Translations under genes and position numbers: made by a program
Notes under the pieces: model-generated
Database searches by the model: none
What the model was told of the DNA's origin: nothing
Seen by the model: the letters and a program-made list of their open reading frames with translations, nothing else
Assembly: GCA_905221605.1 (NCBI GenBank)
Contig: CAJNDS010002579.1
Coordinates: forward strand, 619,725 to 683,724
Length of the DNA stretch: 64,000 bases
From: Symbiodinium natans
Lineage: Eukaryota; Sar; Dinophyceae; Suessiales; Symbiodiniaceae
Direction of reading: 5' to 3'
Shown: positions 41,628-50,508 of the stretch, in pieces
How the letters are laid out: every line of letters begins with the position of its first letter
How positions within the stretch are numbered: the stretch's first letter is position 1

Positions 41628-41954
41628 TTATATGGGCCTTAGGGGTCTAAGACGCCCAACCGAAACCCTCAAACCAGAGCGCCCGAACCCTTTTCTTAAA
41701 TGACCCAAAGCTCCGCAAAGCTTTTTTTAGGGCTTGTAGGTTCCCATGTAAACCCCTTTAATCCAACAAGGGCACCCTTTTTGATTCCTTGGTTACTCTT
41801 GGATCTAGATACGGGGAAGCCCTAAACCCTAAACCCTAAACGTGTGCTGCGACATGCCAAGGCCGCAGCAGCCTCACGGTGAACAGCAGCCCGGCCTTTT
41901 GTGTTTGTGTTTTTGGTTTGGGTTTGGGGGGGCTTACTGGGCTGTATGTTTGTG

Positions 41955-42001
41955 ATCTGCATATATATATATATATATACACATACATATATATATATCT
42001 A

Positions 42002-42036
<35 letters not shown>

Positions 42037-42770
42037 GTTTGTGTTTTTTTGGGGGCCCAGGTTTAAGAAGGGCACACGGGTTGCACACGCGCGAAACATA
42101 CCCGTAACATACCCCCGAAATTGCGGGTAAAGTAGCTCATGATGCCGCGAAACATATCCGAAACATATCCCCGAAACATACCCCGAAACATACCCGCGAA
42201 ACATACCCTGATCCAAACACCTGTCGCCCGCCCCCCCCCCCCATTATAGCACACACCCATATAAATACACATATATATATATATGTATATCTGTATATAT
42301 ATATATATATAGATACAAATATATACGTGTGTGTGTGTGTGTGTGTGCTTTGTTTTTCAGTACTTTTAATTCTTATTATCATTATTATTACTAATTTAGA
42401 TATATATATATAGATTTGTATTTGCTTATTCTTCTTCTTAGTATTATTACTATTACTATTATTTTTCTTTTTTATAGATGATTTTTGTTTTATTGTTTTC
42501 TTTTGTGGCGGGGTTAACTTTTCGGGTTCATGGGGCTTTTCATGGCTTTTCGGTTTCAGGGGCGGCGTTGTAATAGCTGTGTTGTAGTACGAGGGGGTAC
42601 ACATACGTACACATGCACACACACACATTATCTATCTATCCATCTATCTATATATATATATATATCTATATAGGTGCATGTGTTGCACATATTTGCAGAG
42701 ACACATGTATACACACATAAATATATATATATATATACACACATATAGAGTAGCTGATGAGCCGGAGCCT
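41955..42770. repeat. AT/GT/CA microsatellite cluster
   Basis: Several TATA runs (41957-42035, 42270-42315, 42645-42670, 42718-42740), a GT run near 42330 and a GAAACATA(C/T)CC repeat at 42095-42210 fill the spacer after CLC gene 1. No gene was recognised from 41640 to 43080. Confidence 0.85.
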
Positions 42771-43108
42771 GCAAGACACGTAGCCCTGGGCAAGAGCCGA
42801 CAGGCAACCCCTCCACCCCAACCCCAAATCCAGGCGAGTTGACCCAAATTATGGGTTCTATTTTGTACTAAAAAAGCGACCATCATGTATAGTGGAGGGC
42901 ATCTCCACAGGGACGGGATTGAGTATGGCTAGGGTTCGATGACGGTCTGATAAGCGCTCTGGGCCTAGAGGTCTTGGGGTTTTACGGGCCCTGGGCTGTC
43001 GTCATATCATATTTGCAGTTGTTGATGCAGAGGCCCATCAATGGTGGCCAACAGCGCCTGGTCTGCACTTGGCCCAACGAGATAGCTGCTTAGAAGAAAC
43101 CCTAAACT

Positions 43109-43214
43109 TGGCATGTTCCCCCTTACACGAACAATCCTCATAGGGATTCTATATCATGCCCCCTGATTAAACTCCCTCTTCAGGAGCTGTTAGTATATAG
43201 GGGGGAACATCCCA
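43109..43214. repeat. MITE-like family A
   Basis: The ends GGCATGTTCCCCCTTA and TATAGGGGGGAACATCCC match the family, as do the inner blocks AACAATCCTCATAGGGATTC and GGAGCTGTTAGTA. Confidence 0.68.
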
Positions 43215-43495
43215 ACCTATACTGCTAAAATCCCTACGAGGGTAAATGAACCATAAACCCTGGTGGGTTCATTTGGTCTTAGGGTTTAGGGTTTAGGGTT
43301 CAGGGTTTAGGGTTTAGGGTTTAGGGCGAACATCCCAAGCCTAAACCCCAGTGCTGGGCCATCGGCTGCGCTCTGGATGGCAGACCTTAGGCTGGCTTGG
43401 GTTTAGGGTTTAGGGTGTAGGGTTTAGGGCTTTGGGCTTTGGGGTTTTGGGGTTTTGGAGTTTAGGGTTTAGGGCCTCTTTCGGATGCTTTTTTT

Positions 43496-43530
<35 letters not shown>

Positions 43531-43811
43531 GGCTTCGAGAGGTTTAGGGCGTTTAGCGCCTCTTTGGGGGTTTTAGGGGCTCATGAGTCCCGGGCTTCCC
43601 GCGAGCAGACGAAGTTAGCAGCTGTTGCAAGTCAGCGGCTTCCAAGGGTGGGGGGGGGGGGGGAGTAGGGCAGAAGTCCCCGAGCTTCCCGCCCTCAAGC
43701 CCCCAAAATTCTTGTAAACCAAAACAGCCCAGCCCATAAACAGGTGCCATCATTTTGCTTGCTTTTGGGGGGGTTTCGGTAAACCCGAAGCCCTAAACCC
43801 TAAACCCTGAA

Positions 43812-43880
43812 CCCTAAACCCCGAACCCCGAACCCCGAACCCCGAACCCCGAACCCCGAACCCCGAACCCCGAACCCTGA
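43812..43880. repeat. Variant telomere-like array (CCCCGAA)
   Basis: Nine CCCCGAA units are flanked by CCCTAAA and CCCTGAA units, a homogenised variant block. Confidence 0.93.
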
Positions 43881-43923
43881 ACCCTGAACCCTAAACCAAG
43901 CCTGAGTCCGAGCGCCGCTCGAG

Positions 43924-43976
43924 GTTACCTGGCTTGCTACGAAGCCATCGATCCAACCAGCCGGGGCAACTCCACG
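43924..43976 (+). CDS. Exon-like segment, unassigned gene or CLC gene 2 N-terminus
   Basis: It encodes YLACYEAIDPTSRGNST between CGAG|GT and ACG|gcaacg. The splice signals match the neighbouring CLC exons, and the segment sits between CCCTAAA-type repeats upstream and TTTAGGG downstream. No family was recognised. Confidence 0.4.
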
Positions 43977-45139
43977 GCAACGGTTTAGGGTTTGGGGTTT
44001 AGGGTTTAGGGGTTTAGGGTTTTAGGGTTTAGGGGTTTAGGGTTTGGGGGTTTAGGGTTTAGGGTTTACGTTTTAGGGTTTTGTGTCCCCACGCTAAGAG
44101 CCCGCAAAAAGGACAGAATAATGATCCCTATATCCCTTATACGGAAGAACTTGAAGAACCTTCTTTGGATTTATTTGGGGGTTCTTAAGCAAGTAGAAGT
44201 ACATGTTGGTCCCTTTTGAAGAAGCCTTATACAAAAGATCCTACGAATCCTGCACCGCAACACGACAGGCTCAAACAAGCTCTGAAGCCTTATAAGCCCT
44301 AGAAAAAGCGCCCAGCAGAATAAGCTCCAGAAGCCAGTCAACCCTAAAAGCCCGATAAACCCTAACAAAGCCCGAGGTAACAAGCTCTTATCCACCCCAA
44401 ACACAAGACGAAAGGGATCCTGGTCTTCCCATGGATTTGATCCCCCTCCCCCTCCCTCCCCGCCCCACAAACGCGCCTCCTAAAACCGCAATTGTTAAGT
44501 TAATTTGCAAAGTCAATGTCCCGAACATATTGTTATTGATGTTACGGATACATTGCGTGCAAATATAAATGATTACATCATGATTGTTAAGGCTGATGAT
44601 ATGGGTCCCCCCCCCCCCCCCCTCTTCTGAGAACCCATACACCCTCCCTGAACCCCTAAAGTATGTAAACTAAAAAGGGTTCTTCACTTACATACTTTAG
44701 GGGTTTAGGTAAACCCCAGCCGCGTAGGGCTTGGGGTCCGTAAACCCAATTCCCGATACTTCCCCCAGCTTGGAAGCTCTGTTGGCTTTGCAAGTACGGC
44801 TAGCAAGTTGGGTTATGAGGATTAGAGAAATGGTTTCTAGGGGGTACTACGTAGGCTTCAAGTTGCGAGAACCGGCAAACTTAACATAGCGGTTGGAAAG
44901 CTTGCTTAGGACCGGTAGGGAATCTTGAACCTTTTGGGTTATATAGAATCCTGCAATCTATATGAGGTCAACCTGTTTTGGGCTAGGCTATCCAGTCCAT
45001 GGTATAACTACATGCTTTGGGGGTTTAGGTTCACCCTAAACCCTGTGAGCCCTAAACCCTATTTTTCCATAACCTCCCCCAAAACCCAAAACCCTAAACC
45101 CTAAACCCTAAACCCTAAACAAATCTAACTGCCCCGCAG

Positions 45140-45192
45140 GCTCTCGGAACTCAAATCCACTGCTAGCGACTCCCAAGTTGAGCTCCCCCAAG
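45140..45192 (+). CDS. Exon-like segment, unassigned
   Basis: It is bounded by GCAG|GC and AAG|gcgcgc. Two frames are open (LSELKSTASDSQVELPQ or SRNSNPLLATPKLSSPK). Position and splice signals suggest an exon of the same unresolved gene. Confidence 0.38.
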
Positions 45193-45686
45193 GCGCGCAT
45201 TTGGGGTTTAGGGTTTGGGGTTTAGGGTTTAGGGTTTAGGGCTTAGGGTTGAAGGGGTTTGGGGTGAAGGGTTAAGGGTGAGGGTCAGAAGGGTTTAGGG
45301 TTTGGGGTCAAAAGAGTTTAGGGCTAGGGTTTAGGGAACTCAAACGGTCAAAGAGTCTGAGCCTGACTTGCCTAAACCCTAAACCCTAAACCCTAAAACC
45401 CTAAACCCCTCTTATTAAAAGCCACCCTCTTCAAGCAGAAGGATGCTCTTGGTGTGGAAAAGCTAGAGGGTCTGGTGTTTGCTTCGCTGGGCTGCAAGGG
45501 TGCAAGCTTCTTCAAGGGCCCAGAGTAGGCCCTTGTTCCCTTTTTTTCAGGGTTAAGGTTCCCTTAACCCCTTCTGATTCCTAGGTTACTCTTTGGCCTA
45601 GTACTATCGTGCAAAATGACGCAGTTTAGGGTTTAGGGCTTGGGGGTTTAGGGTTTAGGGTTTAGGGCTTAGGGTTTCACCTGCAG

Positions 45687-45792
45687 GTGCAGTATATGGC
45701 CCAGAAATCCCGAGCTGTCCGGCCCTCCCGAAGCAGGGCTTCCACATCCCGCGGCAGAGAAGCTCCTTCTTCTATTCCGGCATACAGTCCAG
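45687..45792 (+). CDS. Exon-like segment, Ser/Arg-rich, unassigned
   Basis: It encodes VQYMAQKSRAVRPSRSRAST and continues to PSSIPAYSP, between GCAG|GTG and CCAG|gcgcac. The composition suggests a disordered cytosolic region. No family was recognised. Confidence 0.5.
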
Positions 45793-46446
45793 GCGCACCA
45801 AGCCCCAAACCCCAAACCCCAAGCCCCAAGCCCCCTACACCCTAAACCCTAAACCCTCAAACCCCCAAGCCCCAAGCCCCAAGCCCCAAGCCCCAAGCCC
45901 CAAGCCCTTGGTCTTGAGCTTCCGTGGATCCGGTTTTTGGAAATCAGGACCTCGTTTGAGCTTCTGGGTTTCTCGGTACTTCTGCAAGCTTCGGTCCGTG
46001 AATGCCATTGCGGGTTGCAAAGAAGAAGAAGAAGAAGAAGAAGCAGATGAAGAAGGAGAGAGGTTCAGGGGACCGAAACCCAAAAACAAAAGAACCCTAA
46101 ACCCGAAGCCTTAGGCCCTAAACCCTGAAGCAGAAACCCAAAACCCTGGCTCTCTTTTCCTTGGTTCAACCGACTCCGAGCCCCCCCCCCCCCCACCCCA
46201 CCCCAAGAAAGTACTTATAGGGGTCATGAAAAACGGCAAAAGCTAGGACTCGAAGTGGGCCCTTATACCTTTTCTTAGGGTTTGGGTCCCCTTCTAAGAC
46301 CCCGTTTCAGACCTCAAATTTGTGCACCCTTCTGATTCCCGGGGTTGCTCCTGGGTCGTGAGATCATGCCGCGCGGCTTCTGGGCTCCTTGGGAGCCATG
46401 CTGTAGAGAGGACCCTGCGTAGTTTTTGTTTCCTTTTTGGTGCAAT

Positions 46447-46546
46447 GAAAACCCTTAGTAGTAGAGTAGGTAACCTTTAACCTTTTTGGGTTACTATATT
46501 CCCCTTATAATCCCAAAGGTTAACCTTTAAAACCCCTAGGTACTGG
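46447..46546. repeat. Single palindromic element
   Basis: TAGGTAACCTTTAACCTTT is mirrored by AAAGGTTAACCTTTAAAACC around TATTCCCCTTATAATCCC. Confidence 0.6.
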
Positions 46547-46660
46547 ACAACGAAGAACCTCCTGAGTCCTCAAACCCTGAACCCTGAAGTGTTGGCCCCA
46601 TCAAACCCTGCCGTGCGGTTCGTCCAGCTATGTGGGAGAGAAAATCGTGTTGGGGATGAG

Positions 46661-46759
46661 GGGCGAAGGTTTTGTTCTCTGTTGCGGGCCTACGTGCAGG
46701 GGGAACAGCCTCGAGACGATGAGGACTGGGGCTGCTACTTGGTGTGCGACAGCTATTGG
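46661..46759 (+). CDS. Exon-like segment, unassigned
   Basis: It encodes GRRFCSLLRAYVQGEQPRDD and then WGCYLVCDSYW. The acceptor is TGAG|GGG and the donor TGG|gtaggg. The frame is also open upstream to about 46589. It joins in phase across a 109-bp intron to the next segment. Confidence 0.5.
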
Positions 46760-46868
46760 GTAGGGACCATCGGGCTTTGGGGTTGTTTTGTTCTTGTTGG
46801 TTGTGGCCTTTTCGGTTCAGGAGTTGGGGTATAATGCATTGGGGTTTGGGTTTTGTATAGGTGTGCAG

Positions 46869-46948
46869 GCGGGATCTCATGCCTCGGATCGCTTGACCGT
46901 CCCTTATGCATCCTTGACGGTGGCTGACTTGCACAACCCTCCTTCAAA
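46869..46948 (+). CDS. Exon-like segment, unassigned
   Basis: It encodes AGSHASDRLTVPYASLTVAD and then LHNPPSK. The acceptor is GCAG|GCG and the donor TCAAA|gcgcat, in phase with the preceding segment. Confidence 0.52.
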
Positions 46949-47181
46949 GCGCATGGTGGTGTCCGAAATTGGGTACCTTACTGGGGTCCTTATGATAAAG
47001 GAATCCTACTACTTTTTGGGGGTCCTTTTTCAGGGGTCTACTATTCTCGTAGCTCCCACAGAGCGTGACTGCGTGACCAGATTAAGGACTCTGCATACAA
47101 ACTGTGTATAAGCGCTTGCCAATCCTCCTGATGCGATTCACCAGCCGCAAGGAGACGTCAGATAGTCTGGGTGAGTCTAAG

Positions 47182-47256
47182 GCCTCGCCCAGCGCCGAGA
47201 GCAAAAGCAAGTTCTGGGGGTTGAAAGTTCGATGCAACGTCCTCGAACTCAACCCG
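47182..47256 (+). CDS. Exon-like segment, unassigned
   Basis: It encodes ASPSAESKSKFWGLKVRCNV and then LELNP. The acceptor is TAAG|GCC and the donor CCG|gtttag, which runs straight into a TTTAGGG tract. Confidence 0.45.
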
Positions 47257-47361
47257 GTTTAGGGTTTTAGGGTTTAGGGTTTAGGGTTTAGGGTTGAGGG
47301 TTTAGGGTTTAGGGTTTAGGGTATGTTGCGCGACCAGAAGCCTGAAATTCCGCCTGCCGAG

Positions 47362-47430
47362 GTCAACAACCTGCGCGCCAGTCGGGTGTTGGCCGTAACA
47401 GCAGTCCGATCAGGCTCCGCCGCTTTAAGG
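47362..47430 (+). CDS. Exon-like segment, unassigned, borders approximate
   Basis: An open frame begins VNNLRASRVLAVTAVRSGSA after CGAG|GTC, between a TTTAGGG tract and a CCCTAAA-like tract. The 3' border is unknown. Confidence 0.3.
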
Positions 47431-47777
47431 ACCCTATACCCTGAACCCTAAGCCCTAAACCCTAAACCCTTGTCAAAACCCTATACCCTGAACCCTATAA
47501 GCCCTAAACCCTTTAGGGCCGGGTCTGCGCCTTCATTTGCAAGGTCTCTCGGGCTTGAAAGCTAAGACTAAACTAAAACCTTGAATGACCGTAACTCTAC
47601 TCCTTTATTGCTCCTTCATACGCAATCAGGCAAATAGGCTCCCCATATGGGTGTTGTTGAGAATTGTTTTTTGGGGGGTAAACGGCACCTTACATAATTC
47701 CCAAAGAAGCTGCCCTGAAAGGACTTCCAGAGCACACAAAGCGTGTTCTCTGCAGAAAACTTTAATAAAGCGACTTT

Positions 47778-47903
47778 CGTGGGAACCCTCAAACAGGGAA
47801 TCCCAAATGGTAGGAATGTTGTAGGAATCTGCCTACCGGGTCCTTACATTCCTTTTAGATTCCTACTGTGTCTTTGGGGTTCCCTGTTTGGGGTTCCCAT
47901 TAG
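47778..47903. repeat. Single palindromic element
   Basis: GGGAACCCTCAAACAGGGAA is mirrored by TTCCCTGTTTGGGGTTCCC, with GGTAGGAAT/ATTCCTACT inside. Confidence 0.7.
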
Positions 47904-48187
47904 GATCCTTTTACTTAAGCCAGGCAGGTCGCCAAAAAACAACCCCTCAAACCCTAAACCGGCCCTAAACCCTCAACCAAAAAGGCCCCAAACCCCAAAC
48001 CCCAAACCCCAAACCCTCCCCCAAGCCCCTAAACCTTGAACTAGCAAACCCCAAACCCCAAACCCCAAACCCCAAACCCTCCCCTAAGCCCCTAAACCCT
48101 GAGCTAGCAAACCAACATAGACCAAGCCCTGAAGCGGCTTGCAAGTGGCCAAAACCTCCCAACGGGGCGAGCTTTTACGGTTTCGTA

Positions 48188-48333
48188 CGTGGAGGCTCAG
48201 GGTACTTATGGCCTAATTCGGCATGGACTTATAGCCCACACATAAGTCTCTTTAGGTGCCCCCAATGTGTGGATATTGTTGGGTGATCAGAGCTGTTGTA
48301 ATTGGGTGAAGAAGTACCACGAGCCTCCAAGTA
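48188..48333. repeat. MITE-like family B
   Basis: The ends GGAGGCTCAGGGTACTTAT and AAGTACCACGAGCCTCCAAG share compensated changes (T to C with A to G), as expected if the hairpin has been copied as a unit. Confidence 0.75.
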
Positions 48334-48568
48334 GGTTGCCTAAGAATTCCCGCCAGGTTCTTGTTAACCCTCACATGCACAAGAAGGTATCTGTTGGGCT
48401 GCTCTTGAAGTTATCACTCCGGTACTTCTAGGGCGGGCTCAAGGTCCTGTTGTCTCCTACACCCCACCCAAATTCGAGTTTTTTTTGGGACAAGAGGTAT
48501 CCCCCCAAAAGGAGCCACAATTGAGGGTCTGGGTTCCTAACCCTATGCCCTAAACTCTAAACCCTCAG

Positions 48569-48702
48569 AAGCAAGTGGGGTGCAAGTATGTGCAAGCTGG
48601 CCGCGGGAAGGTGATCCAGCTCCCAGACCTCGAGGGACTCTGTGTTGAATGGCCAGAAGCTGCCGGTTTTGGAAAGTTCGAGGTGGTGGTCGTCAAGGGG
48701 CT
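48569..48702 (+). CDS. Exon-like segment, unassigned
   Basis: It encodes KQVGCKYVQAGRGKVIQLPD and then LEGLCVEWPEAAGFGKFEVV. The composition looks like real protein. The acceptor TCAG|AAG lacks the usual G; a GC donor follows near 48703. No family was recognised. Confidence 0.5.
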
Positions 48703-49361
48703 GGGGTTTAGGGCATATACGCCACGAAGATGCATTCGTATATGTGTGTATATACATATACACACATATGTATATATATATATATATACATATGTGTATA
48801 TATTTGTGTGTGTACAGAGAAAGATGACAGGTAGTTGACCCGAGGTTCGCCCTTTGCTTGCACGAGGGGTTCCTCTCCCGACGCCTTTTCTTGCAACAGC
48901 CGTTGATCATTCTTTCTCGCTTGTCTGGCTTCAGTTTGTCGACGCACAGTGTTTTCAAAAATTTGGCAGGAGCACGACTAAGATGGACGATGTTCCGCCA
49001 AAGCCAACCCTAAACCGTAAACCCTAAACCGCCTAAACCCTAAACCCGAAACCCTAAACCCTAAACCCTAAACTCTAAACCCAACCTGCTGGGAACGAAA
49101 CTCCGGCGGGAGGGAGCCTCGGAGTCGCAGGGCTCGGACCAAAAAGTTGGAGGGGAATGGGTTTTCGTAGGTAGGATAAAGGGAACCCTGCTTGGCTCTC
49201 TTAAACAGGGACCTTATTCAGAAATTCAGAGGGTCTATGTCCCCAAGGGTTCCCGTAGACCTATCCCCTAGGTGTAGGGTTGACAGGTTGAGGGGTCCCC
49301 AAAATGCCTTGGGCCTGGGCCTTCGGTGGATTTGGGAGGGTTTAGGGATTGGGGGCTTCAG

Positions 49362-49559
49362 GAAAGGCAGCTGGCTTTGAGAGTGTATGTCTGTGCTCCC
49401 GCCGCTTTGAGTCGCAGCTTAGGAAATCGGAAGTCTCCCCTCTGTCCTCGATTTCCTGGCCCGCGGAGATTCAGAAACGTGTCCGGATGAGCCCCTGGCC
49501 CAGCAGGGTCTTGCTTTACAAGATACCGCTCCGGGTCTATACCGTGTCATCGGTTCAGG
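49362..49559 (+). CDS. Exon-like segment, unassigned
   Basis: An open frame begins KAAGFESVCLCSRRFESQLR after TCAG|GAAA and reaches RVLLYKIPLRVYTVSS just before a MITE-like element at 49573. The 3' border is approximate. It could belong to the N-terminus of CLC gene 2. Confidence 0.42.
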
Positions 49560-49572
49560 ATTCGCTTACCAT

Positions 49573-49680
49573 AGGGGTCGGAATTATTTCAAATAGTATT
49601 CCCCCTATGGCCCCTTTTCATTTTTCCTTTCAAAACCCCCTAAGACCCTATGTTAATCATTAAGGCCCCTATATTACATG
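49573..49680 (+). repeat. MITE-like family GGGGTCGGAAT
   Basis: It reads ATAGGGGTCGGAATTATTTC, then ATAGTATTCCCCCTATGGCC, and ends TTAAGGCCCCTATATTAC. It lies just after an exon-like segment. Confidence 0.72.
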
Positions 49681-50450
49681 CGGGGGGTCCGTGTGGAGGG
49701 TGTCGTGCTGGTTTGCTACGTGATGGTGCGTACACGCATAGTAGATAGCTTGGTGGTTGCCATGAACACTCCACTGATCCCAACATCCCAAATGATAGGG
49801 AGACCCCTACGTAATATACCCCTCGGAAACCCCCATATAGTAATTGACAGTCAGTGGCGAAACAGTGATGTTCATGGCGATGATGACGATGCTGCTGATG
49901 ATGATGATGATGATGAAGCTTATGATCGCAAGTAGAAGAGGAATCATACTATTCAGCATACTCGTAAGAATACTGGTGACAACAATGGCAATAATCATCA
50001 TGAAGGCCGTGGTCAGAGTCGTAGGCAAACATAGTCATCATTGCGATGATGATGGCTATGATTATAGTGCATGCAGGCATCGTGTACCCTTTGCTTAAGA
50101 ACCCCCCGCCAAAAAAAATACTCAACATACTCCCTACATTGCTCTTAGAGGGAAGAATATTTGTGATGGGGGGTTCTTAAGAAAATAGTCGTAGTTCATG
50201 CAGCCAAGGCCCCTGGACTTCCCCTCTAGGAACTCAGTTGTTCGAAAGCCAGGCTTTTGGACCACAAGCCTGCGCAACAAACAAAAAGCTGAGATTACAA
50301 CTTTCTTGCCCCATGAAACAACGTTGGGCTTCTTTGCTTGCCCCGATAACTGGATTGCTGAACCCTAAAGCCTAAACTTACCTTCAACCTTACACCCTAA
50401 ACCCTAAACCCTAAACCCTAAACCCTTCTTCCCTAAACCCCAACCCCCAG

Positions 50451-50508
50451 GCAGGTGGGACAGAGGCTTGGTGCTGGTCCTCATAGGCGCACTCACCGGT
50501 CTCACAAG
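50451..50508 (+). CDS. CLC gene 2, exon with first transmembrane helix
   Basis: It encodes RWDRGLVLVLIGALTGLT, matching the helix-B region of CLC proteins (RWxxxxLIGxxTGL). The acceptor is CCAG|GCAG and the donor ACAAG|gcaggg. Confidence 0.7.

Noticed and set aside
46536-46934. Minus-strand 132-codon frame
   Set aside because: It overlaps plus-strand exon-like segments with proper splice signals and reads through telomere-like units.
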